Positions 50,440-59,939 of a stretch of 64,000 nucleotides of DNA are shown in pieces (position 1 is the first letter of the stretch; every line of letters starts with the position of its first letter). Below the pieces are notes generated by a model that did no database searches, had not been told where the DNA came from, and saw only the letters and a list, made by a program, of their open reading frames with translations. Source of the stretch: Dehalococcoidia bacterium. GTDB taxonomy: Bacteria > Chloroflexota > Dehalococcoidia > GIF9 > AB-539-J10. Both the position numbers and the translations under genes were made by a program. The stretch lies in the NCBI GenBank assembly GCA_007129495.1, contig SKVJ01000039.1, positions 1-64,000 of the forward strand, read 5' to 3'.

Positions 50440-51687
50440 TTGGAGAGTTCTAATCCGTTCGACATTGTGAAGCGGCAGATCGATAGGTGTGCTGAGATAA
50501 TGCAGCTTGAGCCAAGCGTGACTGCAATACTCAAGTCACCCGTGCGAGAATTGCACGTCTCGATGCCTGTCCGAATGGATGATGGCACTGTCAGAGTCTT
50601 CCAGGGATTCCGTGTCCAGTACAACGACGCAAGGGGAATAACAAAGGGCGGAATACGGTTTCATCCTGACGAAACTATCGATACCGTGCGTGCTCTTGCA
50701 GCATGGATGGTGTGGAAATGCGCTCTGGTGGATCTACCACTTGGTGGCGCCAAAGGTGGCGTGATATGCAATCCTAAGGAGATGTCCACAGGTGAACTGG
50801 AGAGGTTGAGTCGAGCCTATGTCAGAAGCGTATTCCAGTTCATCGGTCCGGAACGGGATGTTCCCGCTCCCGATGTCTACACAACGCCGCAGATCATGGC
50901 ATGGATGATGGATGAGTATTCCGTCATCGCGCAGAAGCCGCAATTTGGGGTAATTACCGGGAAGCCGTTGTCCATCGGAGGATCTCTTGGACGAGGCGAC
51001 GCTACTGCCCGTGGCGGGATGTACTGTATTCGGGAGGCTGCCAAAGTATTGGGTATCGATTTGAGCAAGGCTACCGTCGCGGTACACGGCTACGGAAATG
51101 CTGGCTACCACGCCGCACGCCTGTGCCGAGATCTGTTTGGCTCCAGGATCGTGGCGGTTTGTGACAGTAAGGGCGGCGCCTGTTGCGAGGTTGGAATCGA
51201 TCCCGAAGCTGCGCAGCACTGCAAGGCGTCTACCAGCACGGTATGCGACCTGCCCGAAACCGAGCCGATCTCAGCAGATGAGCTTCTCGAGATGGATGTT
51301 GACGTACTGATTCCTGCTGCCATCGAAGGTGTTATCACTGCCAGGAATGCCGGAAGAATAAAGGCCCGAATCGTTGCTGAACTGGCGAATGGCCCGACGA
51401 CGCCTGAGGCAGATGACATTCTGTTCCAGAATGGCGTGCATCTCATTCCGGACTTTCTTTGTAATGCCGGCGGCGTCACAGTGTCCTATTTCGAGATGGT
51501 GCAGAATTTCTACCAGTATCCATGGTCCGAAGCCGATGTGCATGAGCGTCTGGACAGGAAAATGACTGCTGCATACCACTCTGTGCTTAACACGAGTAGA
51601 GAATACGAGATCGATATGCGGCAAGCTGCATACATCAGGGCTGTGGAGCGTGTTGTGGAAGTGATGAAGCTTCGCGGATGGGCGTAA
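50440..51687 (+). CDS. gdhA: Glutamate dehydrogenase
   Basis: VQYNDARGITKGGIRFHPDETIDTVRALAAWMVWKCALVDLPLGGAKGG, VAVHGYGNAGYHAARLC; TTG start behind AAAAGGAG. Confidence 0.93.
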   Translation: MESSNPFDIVKRQIDRCAEIMQLEPSVTAILKSPVRELHVSMPVRMDDGTVRVFQGFRVQYNDARGITKGGIRFHPDETIDTVRALAAWMVWKCALVDLPLGGAKGGVICNPKEMSTGELERLSRAYVRSVFQFIGPERDVPAPDVYTTPQIMAWMMDEYSVIAQKPQFGVITGKPLSIGGSLGRGDATARGGMYCIREAAKVLGIDLSKATVAVHGYGNAGYHAARLCRDLFGSRIVAVCDSKGGACCEVGIDPEAAQHCKASTSTVCDLPETEPISADELLEMDVDVLIPAAIEGVITARNAGRIKARIVAELANGPTTPEADDILFQNGVHLIPDFLCNAGGVTVSYFEMVQNFYQYPWSEADVHERLDRKMTAAYHSVLNTSREYEIDMRQAAYIRAVERVVEVMKLRGWA

Positions 51688-51767
51688 GGCGCGGAGTCGC
51701 TTATTCACATATGTGCACGAGCCGGAAATGAGAGCTCGCATCGGTGCGGGCTTGATCTTGATGATGA

Positions 51768-51791
51768 ACAGGGGGCTAAGTGGCCCCCTGT
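51768..51791. terminator. Likely bidirectional terminator between convergent gdhA and glnA
   Basis: ACAGGGGGC-TAAGTG-GCCCCCTGT, perfect 9-bp stem followed by TTTCC, between convergent stop codons. Confidence 0.75.
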
Positions 51792-51815
51792 TTCCGGATT
51801 ACGTGTGGTTGGTGT

Positions 51816-53159
51816 CTAGAACACCGGCAAGTAGCGCTTGAGCTCGTACTCTGTGACCTGAGTGCGGTAGGCATCCCACTCGATTAGCTTGTTCTGAATG
51901 AATGCGTTGAATACGTGATCCCCAAGGGCTTTGCGGACTACTTCGCTTCCGGCGGTAAGTTGGGTCGCCTCGTAGAGAGTTGCCGGCAGGGAGCCGATGC
52001 CCCGTCGTTCTCTCTCCTCCGGGCCCATTACATAGACATTTTCCTCAACGGGCTCCGGGCACTCATAGCCCTTCTCTATACCTTCCAGCCCTGCGGCAAG
52101 CATGACAGAAAATGCGAGATATGGATTGCACGCAGGATCGGGAGAGCGGAGCTCGACTCGCGTCGCGTTCTCCTGCCCTGGCTTGTAACCTGGTACTCTG
52201 ATGAGGTCTGCCCTGTTTCGTCTCGCCCACGAGAGATAAACGGGCGCCTCATAACCGGGCACCAGGCGCTTGTATGAATTGACCAACTGGTTGGTGACCG
52301 CGGTGAATTCCGGGGCATGTTGGAGGAGGCCAGCAATGTACGAAAGGGCGGTTCCGGACAGGCTATACCGGCCTTCCGGATCAAAGAATGCGTTGTGACC
52401 ATCTTTGAATAGCGACTGGTGGGTATGCATCCCACTGCCGTTGATGCCGAACACCGGTTTGGGCATGAATGTCGCGTGTACACCATGGTCAAGTGCTATC
52501 TGTTTGACGACCAGCCGATATGTCATGACACTGTCAGCCATTGTGAGAGCGTCGGTGTAACGCATGTCGATCTCGTGCTGGCTAGGCGCAACTTCGTGGT
52601 GGGAATACTCGACACCTATGCCCATTTCCTCAAGTGTGAGAACAGTCTCTCTTCGCAAGTCGGTCGCCAGATCCAGTGGGGTCATATCGAAGTAGCCACC
52701 TTCGTCGAGCGGCTCGGTGCCATACTTGTCCTTGAAGTAGAAATACTCCAGTTCAGGTCCAACGTAGAATGTGAAGCCCAGGTCTGCCGCCCTTTGTAGG
52801 TTCCTCTTGAGCACATAACGTGGGTCGCCCTCGAAGGGCGTTCCCTCGGGTCGAATAACATCACAGAACATCCTCGCTACTGCGTGGTGACCTTTCGGTC
52901 TCCACGGCAATAACTGAAAAGTCTCCGGATCCGGCAGGGCCATCATGTCGCTCTCATCGATGCGGCAGAATCCCTCGATCGATGATCCGTCAAAACCCAT
53001 GCCCTCTTCAAGGGCTCCCTCAAGTTCTTCGACAGTGATAGCGAAACTCTTGAGGTATCCCAGGATATCAGTGAACCATAACCGGATGAACTTGACGTCG
53101 TGCTCTTTTGCCGTCTTCAGCACGTATTCCTTGGCTTCGTCCCTTGTTCTCTTGGCCAT
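51816..53159 (-). CDS. glnA: Glutamine synthetase type I
   Basis: VKFIRLWFTDILGYLKSFAI, MGFDGSSIEGF, VGPELEYFYF, EYSHHEVAPSQHEIDMRY, NGSGMHTHQSLF, RVPGYKPGQENATRVELRSPDPACNPYLA. Confidence 0.96.
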   Translation of the reverse strand: MAKRTRDEAKEYVLKTAKEHDVKFIRLWFTDILGYLKSFAITVEELEGALEEGMGFDGSSIEGFCRIDESDMMALPDPETFQLLPWRPKGHHAVARMFCDVIRPEGTPFEGDPRYVLKRNLQRAADLGFTFYVGPELEYFYFKDKYGTEPLDEGGYFDMTPLDLATDLRRETVLTLEEMGIGVEYSHHEVAPSQHEIDMRYTDALTMADSVMTYRLVVKQIALDHGVHATFMPKPVFGINGSGMHTHQSLFKDGHNAFFDPEGRYSLSGTALSYIAGLLQHAPEFTAVTNQLVNSYKRLVPGYEAPVYLSWARRNRADLIRVPGYKPGQENATRVELRSPDPACNPYLAFSVMLAAGLEGIEKGYECPEPVEENVYVMGPEERERRGIGSLPATLYEATQLTAGSEVVRKALGDHVFNAFIQNKLIEWDAYRTQVTEYELKRYLPVF

Positions 53160-53203
53160 TTCTCCTCCTTTATCTGCTGCGCCGCTGTGACGGCTCAACG
53201 TTC

Positions 53204-53219
53204 GATAAGGAGAATTATC
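53204..53219. promoter_or_regulatory. Dyad GATAA-N6-TTATC in the glnA leader (candidate regulator site)
   Basis: GATAAGGAGAATTATC, perfect 5-bp half sites separated by 6 nt, about 45-60 nt upstream of the glnA ATG. Confidence 0.35.
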
Positions 53220-53287
53220 AGTGCAGAATGTTTCGGGTGTGTTTCGCTGGTGTTACCGGGCCGTGAATTGTGCGACGGGCTCAGAAA

Positions 53288-54733
53288 CTAGCCCCTGAGT
53301 TCTTCTATTAACATATTGCGCGTCATGGAGGGGTTCGCCCTGCCACGTGTGAGGCGCATTACCTGGCCTGTGAGGAATGTGAGCGACTGTGCTCTTCCAG
53401 CGCGGTAGTCCGCGACTGCTTTTGGGTTCTCGACAACTACCTGGCGAACTGCGTCCAGAATTGCATCCGAGCTGCTGATCTGTCCGAGATCCAATTCCTC
53501 GATAATGCCTGCCGGTGGTTTGCCGGTACGATACATCTCCTCAAGAACAACTTTGGCTGCAGGGCCTCCCAAATCTCCACTTTCAATGAGTCCAACCAAA
53601 GCAGCAAGTCCTTCCGGCTGGAGGGGGCAATCGCACACCTCCACCCCGTCAGCGTTGATGAGGCGACTGACGTCGCCAAGAAGCCAATTAGCAATTGTGC
53701 GCGCCTGACCGCCGGAAGTGCGTACAACACACTGTTCAAAGAAATCGGCCATGGCACGAGAGGACACCAGAGTCAGCGCATCATGTGGAGCGATATCGTA
53801 CGCTGACACGAAACGAGAACGGCGGACATCGGGAAGTTCGGGCATTCGATCCTCGACTTCAGTTATCCAGGACTGATCGAGCACCAGTGGAGGCAGGTCT
53901 GGCTCGGGGAAGTAGCGGTAGTCCTCGGCGAACTCCTTGGTCCGTTGCAGTACCGTGACGCCCTCCGCTTCCAGCCAGCCTCGAGTCTCCTGCCGCAGGC
54001 TTCCGCCGGTGCTCAGGAGATCCGCCTGGCGCTGCTGCTCGTACTTGAGGGCACGATACACGCTCCGGAAGCTATTCATATTCTTCACCTCGATCTTGGT
54101 GCCGAAGTCAGTCGACCCGATCGGGCGCAGGCTGATATTCGCATCGCAGCGAAAGCTGCCCTCCTCCATGTTGCCGGTGGAAACTCCAAGGTATCTCAAG
54201 AGGCCTCTCAGTCGCACCAGATACTCTCGGGCTTCCTCAGGCGACTGCAAATTGGGGTCACTGACGGTTTCCATGAGAGGGACACTGGACCGGTTGATAT
54301 CAACGAGGCTGTGGTCTTCCATATGAAACACTTTCGCAACATCTTCCTCAAGGTGCACGCGTGTAATTCCGACTCGCTTGGACTTGCCACCTACCTCGAT
54401 ATCGAGCCATCCGTTGCGTCCGATCGGGGCATCGTACTGTGAGATCTGATATCCCTTCATGAGGTCCGGGTAGAAATAGTTCTTGCGGTCGAAACGGGTG
54501 TGTAGTGGCAAATCGCAGTGCAATGCGAGCGCGGTGGTGATGACAAACTCGATGGCTTGCCGATTTGCGACAGGCAAAGTGCCCGGCATTCCCATGCAGA
54601 TCGGACATACCCGCGTATTAGGGGTGGAATCCTGGTAGTCCGCGCCACACCCGCAGAACATCTTCGTACGTGTGAGTAACTGCGCGTGGACTTCAAGTCC
54701 GATGACTGTTTCGTAAGAATCAAGATTAGCCAT
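53288..54733 (-). CDS. gatB: Aspartyl/glutamyl-tRNA amidotransferase subunit B
   Basis: YETVIGLEVHAQLLTRTKMFCGCG, VCPICMGMPGTLPV, RFDRKNYFYPDLMKGYQISQYD, EVKNMNSFRSV. Confidence 0.96.
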   Translation of the reverse strand: MANLDSYETVIGLEVHAQLLTRTKMFCGCGADYQDSTPNTRVCPICMGMPGTLPVANRQAIEFVITTALALHCDLPLHTRFDRKNYFYPDLMKGYQISQYDAPIGRNGWLDIEVGGKSKRVGITRVHLEEDVAKVFHMEDHSLVDINRSSVPLMETVSDPNLQSPEEAREYLVRLRGLLRYLGVSTGNMEEGSFRCDANISLRPIGSTDFGTKIEVKNMNSFRSVYRALKYEQQRQADLLSTGGSLRQETRGWLEAEGVTVLQRTKEFAEDYRYFPEPDLPPLVLDQSWITEVEDRMPELPDVRRSRFVSAYDIAPHDALTLVSSRAMADFFEQCVVRTSGGQARTIANWLLGDVSRLINADGVEVCDCPLQPEGLAALVGLIESGDLGGPAAKVVLEEMYRTGKPPAGIIEELDLGQISSSDAILDAVRQVVVENPKAVADYRAGRAQSLTFLTGQVMRLTRGRANPSMTRNMLIEELRG

Positions 54734-55026
54734 TCACTCCTCCGGAGACAAGGCGTGGAAAGCCTGCCACGGTGCACTCATAGTCTGTGTGAAAGCTATT
54801 CACCAGCGCCAACTGAATGTAGTATCGTCTCAAACCGTCGACCACAGATGATCTGCAGGCAACCTCATGCATTGAGCGGTTCCCAGCATCAGCGCTGACA
54901 CGGGTCTTAGGTCAAGAAACAATAATAACACACGTGCCACAACCTGTCGGCTGAGCCCTGATGGTGCGTAGAGGAATCGATTACAATGCTCCGCCAGCGC
55001 GGTTGATTCATCGGCAGTTGCCGATC

Positions 55027-55698
55027 CTACACGTGCTTGCGAAAGCGGTAACCGATGTTGCGCACTGTGTCGATGAATGTATGCCCCGGATCCTCAAGTT
55101 TGCTCCGTAGCCGCCTTATGTGCACGTCCACTGTTCGATCGCCACCATAGTAGTCGTAGCCCCACACTTTGTTGAGAAGCGACTGACGAGTGTGTACACG
55201 ACCAGGCTCGCGTGCCAGAAACTTGAGAAGTTCATACTCTTTGAAGGTCAACTCGACTAGTCGTCCTGCGATACTAACCTCGCACGTCGCGGCATTGATG
55301 GCGAGGTCTCCATGCCGCATGAGGTCGGCGCTTTCGGGGTGAAGAGTGAGAAGGTGCCTGACTCTGGCACGCAATTCGGTATCCGAAGAACTGCCAACGA
55401 AGAAGTCCTCGATGCCGATGGCAGGCCAGGCGACGTCAAGGAGGTCGAACGTGATAACGGTGAGCAGCGGGCTGTCCGTGATTGCCTTTATCCTCGGCGG
55501 CATTGCGGTAAGATCGTCGGGCGAGTCAGCAACGAGAATCACCGCCGATGTCGCTGCGAGCAGAAAACTCTCGATCGAAGTGGTATTCGAGGCTTTCCTG
55601 ACCTTGGCGGGAAGCAGGGCAAGCGCCTGTGGCAGTTCAGGAAAAGGAGAGGGTTCGGGATGCACGATTGCGAGATGCGGGATCGGTAGGTTGTTCAC
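55027..55698 (-). CDS. OmpR-type orphan regulator with degenerate receiver, GlnR-like
   Basis: DNA-binding domain LTFKEYELLKFLAREPGRVHTRQSLLNKVWGYDYYGGDRTVDVHIRRLRSKLEDPGHTFIDTVRNIGYRF; receiver AVILVADSPDDL without a canonical phosphoacceptor pocket; overall layout resembles actinobacterial GlnR. Confidence 0.85.
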   Translation of the reverse strand: MNNLPIPHLAIVHPEPSPFPELPQALALLPAKVRKASNTTSIESFLLAATSAVILVADSPDDLTAMPPRIKAITDSPLLTVITFDLLDVAWPAIGIEDFFVGSSSDTELRARVRHLLTLHPESADLMRHGDLAINAATCEVSIAGRLVELTFKEYELLKFLAREPGRVHTRQSLLNKVWGYDYYGGDRTVDVHIRRLRSKLEDPGHTFIDTVRNIGYRFRKHV

Positions 55699-55710
55699 TT
55701 GCGTCCTGCG

Positions 55711-56478
55711 TTAGTAAGCGTATAGTCTGCCGTATGGCCGCAGGTATAGTGGGAACAGCTTCACGAAATCAGCATCCAATATTTGATCCGCATTCGTTCC
55801 AAATTGAGCCGAGTACCTGCCGATAGCCTCCCTGATGATACAGAAATCCCTATCATCAGGAGCAGCGACTCCAACTTCCTTCCCAAGCTGGTGACTTTCT
55901 ATTGGGCCACGAAGGAAGATGGCTCCGCCGTGCATTCCTGTACCCACGAACCTCGCTCGCGACCATGCAGATCCACGTGTCATCAATCCTAACACGATAA
56001 GTGTGCCACCTGCCATGTACTCGCCCAAAAAGTCCTGCGCTCCACCTCCTACAACCACTGTTGGACCTTTTCCCTCATACTCCTTCATGTGGATGCCGGC
56101 TCTGTAGCCTGCACTGTCACGGACCAGAATGGTTCCGCCACGAGCGGCCAGTCCAAGCGCATCACCTGTATGCCCGTGAATCACTATCTCGCCACCATTC
56201 ATGGTATTGCCCACGCCATCCTGGCCGTTGCCATGGATGATGAGAGATGGTCCACTCATGAACGCACCGAGATCGTTGCCAGGCGTTCCATGCAGGTCAA
56301 TCGTCACTTGCGCGTTCAGGTTTGTTCCGATATAGCGCTGGCCATTCACATTGCGGACCGTGATGTGTTTGGCACCTTGGCCGACCGCCTGGTTGAGGAG
56401 GGTATTCAGATCGCGAAATGCCATTCTGCGTGCGTCGATTTCCATCGCCATACTCTCCAATGGTGTGGCTGTTGCCAT
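55711..56478 (-). CDS. Glutamate synthase GXGXG-domain subunit (archaeal-type split)
   Basis: IDARRMAFRDLNTLLNQAVGQGAKHITVRNVNGQRYIGTNL, DLHGTPGNDLGAFMSG, GNTMNGGEIVIHGHTGDALGLAARGGTILVRDSAGYRAGIHMKEY. Confidence 0.92.
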   Translation of the reverse strand: MATATPLESMAMEIDARRMAFRDLNTLLNQAVGQGAKHITVRNVNGQRYIGTNLNAQVTIDLHGTPGNDLGAFMSGPSLIIHGNGQDGVGNTMNGGEIVIHGHTGDALGLAARGGTILVRDSAGYRAGIHMKEYEGKGPTVVVGGGAQDFLGEYMAGGTLIVLGLMTRGSAWSRARFVGTGMHGGAIFLRGPIESHQLGKEVGVAAPDDRDFCIIREAIGRYSAQFGTNADQILDADFVKLFPLYLRPYGRLYAY

Positions 56479-56481
56479 ATT

Positions 56482-57984
56482 TCACCTGCCAGCCATTCTG
56501 ACCCCGAGGATTTCAAGCTCTGTGTCGCTAAGGCCAACTCCCCTGAGGTGGAGCCGATTGCCCCGAAGGCTCTCGATTGCATTTACTCCCATTCCGCCAA
56601 GCATATCCATTATTTCAAGGCTCCATCCCCTGACGAGATTGATCACTCTTTGCGCACCAATCTCCGGGTTAATGCGTTTAGTAAGAACCGGGTCGCTCGT
56701 GCATATGCCCCAGTTGCACTTGCCTGTGTAGCACTGCTGGCACACGTGGCAGCCAAGGGCGATCAAGGCTGCGGTGCCGATATATACGGCATCTGCCCCC
56801 AACGCGATAGCTTTTGCCACGTCGCCACTGCACCGAAGACCACCGGAGGCGACGACCGAAGCCTGGTTGCGGATACCCTCTTCACGCAACCTGGTATCAA
56901 CCGATGCCAGCGCCAGCTCTAAGGGGATTCCGACGCTATCCCGAATCGCCTTGGGTGCAGCGCCGGTTGCGCCGCGCAATCCATCAACTACGATGATGTC
57001 CGCTCCCGCACGTACCATTCCGCTTGCAATGGCTGCCACATTATGCACTGCTGCTATCTTCACCGAGACCGGCTTCTCATAGTTGGTCACTTCCTTGATC
57101 GCATAGATGAGTTGACGGAGATCCTCTATTGAATAGATGTCGTGATGCGGAGCGGGTGATAGTGCATCGGTACCGATGGGGATCATTCTGGTCTTGGAAA
57201 CCTCGTCAGTCACCTTCTCTCCGGGTAGATGGCCGCCGATTCCAGGCTTGGCTCCCTGGCCAATCTTGATCTCGATGATGCGGGCAGAGCGAAGATACTC
57301 CGGGTTCACGCCATAGCGGCCTGATGCAACTTGAACCGTGGTGTTCGGTCCATACCGGGCGAGAGACGGGTGCAGTCCGCCTTCACCAGTGTTCCATAGA
57401 GTACCCAATTCGGTGGCGGCCCTCGCCAGGGAGAGTTGAACGTTCAGGCTGACCGCGCCGTACGACATCGCGGCGAACATGATAGGTGTCTCCAGCTTCA
57501 CCTGTGGGGCCAAGGTTGTCGTTAGGATTCCGGCTTCATCGAAGGTGAGCCGGTCGGGTTTCCTTCCGAGGTACGTACTGAGTTCCATCGGCTCCCGCAG
57601 TGGGTCAATTGAAGGATTAGTTACCTGGCTCGCGTTAAGCAGCAGATGATCCCAGTAGATAGTATGGTTCTTATCGTCGCCCATTCCCGTAAGGAGCATG
57701 CCTCCGCTCTCTGCCTGCTTGAGAATATCTTCAATAACCTCGGGCCGCCAGTTAGCATTCGTGCGGTATTCGAGGGGATTGCGGCGAATTGTGAGTGCGT
57801 TGGTAGGACAGAAGACCACACACCTGTGGCATCCCACACAGTTGTCTTCATGAGCTTTTACAGTGTGGTCATCCTCGTCGAAATAGTGGACCTTGAAGCT
57901 GCACTGGGTCACGCAGACGTTGCACTGGATGCATCTTGTCGGATCGCGTTCCACAATGAATCTGGTAGGCAAGAAACTCTTCAT
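56482..57984 (-). CDS. Glutamate synthase FMN-domain subunit with N-terminal 2x[4Fe-4S] ferredoxin domain
   Basis: CIQCNVCVTQCSF...CVGCHRCVVFCP; FAAMSYGAVSLNVQLSLARAATELGTLWNTGEGGLHP, IEIKIGQGAKPGIGGHLPGEKV, VVDGLRGATGAAP. Confidence 0.93.
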   Translation of the reverse strand: MKSFLPTRFIVERDPTRCIQCNVCVTQCSFKVHYFDEDDHTVKAHEDNCVGCHRCVVFCPTNALTIRRNPLEYRTNANWRPEVIEDILKQAESGGMLLTGMGDDKNHTIYWDHLLLNASQVTNPSIDPLREPMELSTYLGRKPDRLTFDEAGILTTTLAPQVKLETPIMFAAMSYGAVSLNVQLSLARAATELGTLWNTGEGGLHPSLARYGPNTTVQVASGRYGVNPEYLRSARIIEIKIGQGAKPGIGGHLPGEKVTDEVSKTRMIPIGTDALSPAPHHDIYSIEDLRQLIYAIKEVTNYEKPVSVKIAAVHNVAAIASGMVRAGADIIVVDGLRGATGAAPKAIRDSVGIPLELALASVDTRLREEGIRNQASVVASGGLRCSGDVAKAIALGADAVYIGTAALIALGCHVCQQCYTGKCNWGICTSDPVLTKRINPEIGAQRVINLVRGWSLEIMDMLGGMGVNAIESLRGNRLHLRGVGLSDTELEILGVRMAGR

Positions 57985-57994
57985 GATGTTATTC

Positions 57995-58762
57995 CTAGTT
58001 TCGGATTGCGATGCCTTTCGCTGCAAGGTACTGCTTTGTCGCAAGAATGTCGGTTTCATTGTAGTGGAATATGCTTGCCGCCAGTACGGCATCAGCTTCG
58101 CCTTCCTCAAGCGCACGATAGAGATCCTGAGGTGATCCTGCTCCCCCACTTGCAATTACGGGGATCGACACCTGCGTCGAGATCGCTCGAGTGAGTTCAA
58201 TGTCGTAACCCGTGCGGTGGCCGTCGGCATCCATGCTGGTGAGAAGTATTTCTCCCGCTCCCAGTGCGGCAGCCTGCGCAGCCCACTGCACGGCATCGAT
58301 GTCTACAGCCACGCTTCCACCGTACGCGTGTACCTGCCATCGGAGAGGATTGCTGCCGGGAATACGTTTCGCATCTATTGCGACGACGACACACTGGCTG
58401 CCGAAGCGGTCGGCGGCCTGGCTGATTAGATCCGGGTGGCGTACCGCCGAGGTATTGACCGAAATTTTGTCCGCGCCGCTCAACAGCAGGCGCCGCATGT
58501 CCTCAACAGTGCGAAGTCCACCGCCCACTGTAAGTGGAATGAAGACGACCTCAGCTATGCGCTCCACGAGTGTAGCCATAGTTTCCCTGTGCTCTTTGCT
58601 TGCAGTGATGTCGAGGAAGACCAGTTCGTCAGCCCCTCCGCGGTAGTAGCGGCGGGCGAGTTCGACCGGATCCCCGGAGTCGCGAAGGGACTGGAAGCTC
58701 TTTCCCTTCACGACGCGACCATCCTTCACGTCGAGACAGGGAATGATGCGCTTAGTCAGCAC
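57995..58762 (-). CDS. hisF: Imidazole glycerol phosphate synthase cyclase subunit
   Basis: [82 protein letters not shown]. Proposed GTG start overlaps the upstream stop by 11 nt. Confidence 0.95.
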   Translation of the reverse strand: MLTKRIIPCLDVKDGRVVKGKSFQSLRDSGDPVELARRYYRGGADELVFLDITASKEHRETMATLVERIAEVVFIPLTVGGGLRTVEDMRRLLLSGADKISVNTSAVRHPDLISQAADRFGSQCVVVAIDAKRIPGSNPLRWQVHAYGGSVAVDIDAVQWAAQAAALGAGEILLTSMDADGHRTGYDIELTRAISTQVSIPVIASGGAGSPQDLYRALEEGEADAVLAASIFHYNETDILATKQYLAAKGIAIRN

Positions 58763-59900
58763 GAGCAGGTACCTCAATTGCAGGCCGTTGCTCGTCGGAT
58801 GACGGCATGTTCCCCAAGCGTGAGATGACAGGCTGGCCGCCGATCGGTATCCAGGTGTCGTCCAGTTCGGGGCTTACAAGTCTGATAGCCGATTCTTCCG
58901 AGGAGAGAAAGACCCTGGTACCCTGCGTAGCCACTACCAGCGGGCGGAGGCGGATCCTGTCGGTGAGTCCTACCATTTCACCTTCACGTGCGATGATGAC
59001 AGTGAATGGCCCGTTCAGCAACAAACCGCCGTATGTGATGCGCAACGCCTCCATCACTTGAGCCTCAACTGCCTCCATCCGCGGAGCATCAGACCAGAAG
59101 GGTGCGGCGAGAACCTTCGCGGCTATCCGCATCGGCAGCTGATGTCGTCGAACCAGCAGATCGACTGCATAAGCAACAACTTCGGTGTCCGTTTGCAGCG
59201 AACATATGTAGCCATACTGTTCGAGTGTGCGCTTGTTAATGCCATACGAAGATATTTCGCCATTGTGAACGACGGTCCAATCCAGAAGGCTGAATGGGTG
59301 AGCGCCGCCCCACCATCCGGGAGTGTTGGTGGGAAATCTGCCATGGGCTGTCCATATATAGCCGCTATAGTGTTCGAGTCTGAAGAACCGGGCGATATCG
59401 TATGGATGGCCAACGCCCTTGAAGACACCCATGTTCTTCCCGGCCGAAAACACGAAGCTATCGGAGATATGTGAATTGATATGCATGGTCTTGTCGGCAA
59501 CGTACTGAGCTTCATCGCTGACACCGAGTTTCTCGGGCCGGACGGACGCGAAGTACCTTTGCATCAAGGGTGGATTGGCGATGAGGTCCGGATCAACCTC
59601 CATCGCCTCGGATTGCGCGATGACGAAGGACTCCGCAAGGTAGGCTTCAGTGTCACGTTGCCCTTGCCTGCTTGTGTACATAACGTGAAACGCAAACTCC
59701 TCCGGACGCTCCGGGTATAAGCCGTATGCGGCGAATCCACCACCGAGACCGTTATCCCTGTCCCTCATCAGGTCGATTGCCTGAATGGCTACATCCGCCG
59801 GAATGGAGGCGCCGGATGTATCCATCACTCCAAAAATCGAGCACCCGTCGGATACCTTGTCGTCCCTGTATCTGTTATTGAGCTGGGTTAGATTCTTCAT
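58752..59900 (-). CDS. Class II glutamine amidotransferase (glutamate synthase GATase subunit)
   Basis: [11 protein letters not shown] with Cys nucleophile after a short propeptide-like leader, [50 protein letters not shown]. Confidence 0.92.
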   Translation of the reverse strand: MKNLTQLNNRYRDDKVSDGCSIFGVMDTSGASIPADVAIQAIDLMRDRDNGLGGGFAAYGLYPERPEEFAFHVMYTSRQGQRDTEAYLAESFVIAQSEAMEVDPDLIANPPLMQRYFASVRPEKLGVSDEAQYVADKTMHINSHISDSFVFSAGKNMGVFKGVGHPYDIARFFRLEHYSGYIWTAHGRFPTNTPGWWGGAHPFSLLDWTVVHNGEISSYGINKRTLEQYGYICSLQTDTEVVAYAVDLLVRRHQLPMRIAAKVLAAPFWSDAPRMEAVEAQVMEALRITYGGLLLNGPFTVIIAREGEMVGLTDRIRLRPLVVATQGTRVFLSSEESAIRLVSPELDDTWIPIGGQPVISRLGNMPSSDEQRPAIEVPARAD

Positions 59901-59939
59901 TTCGTCACCGCTTCCTGCTGATAATGCGCCGACATCTCT

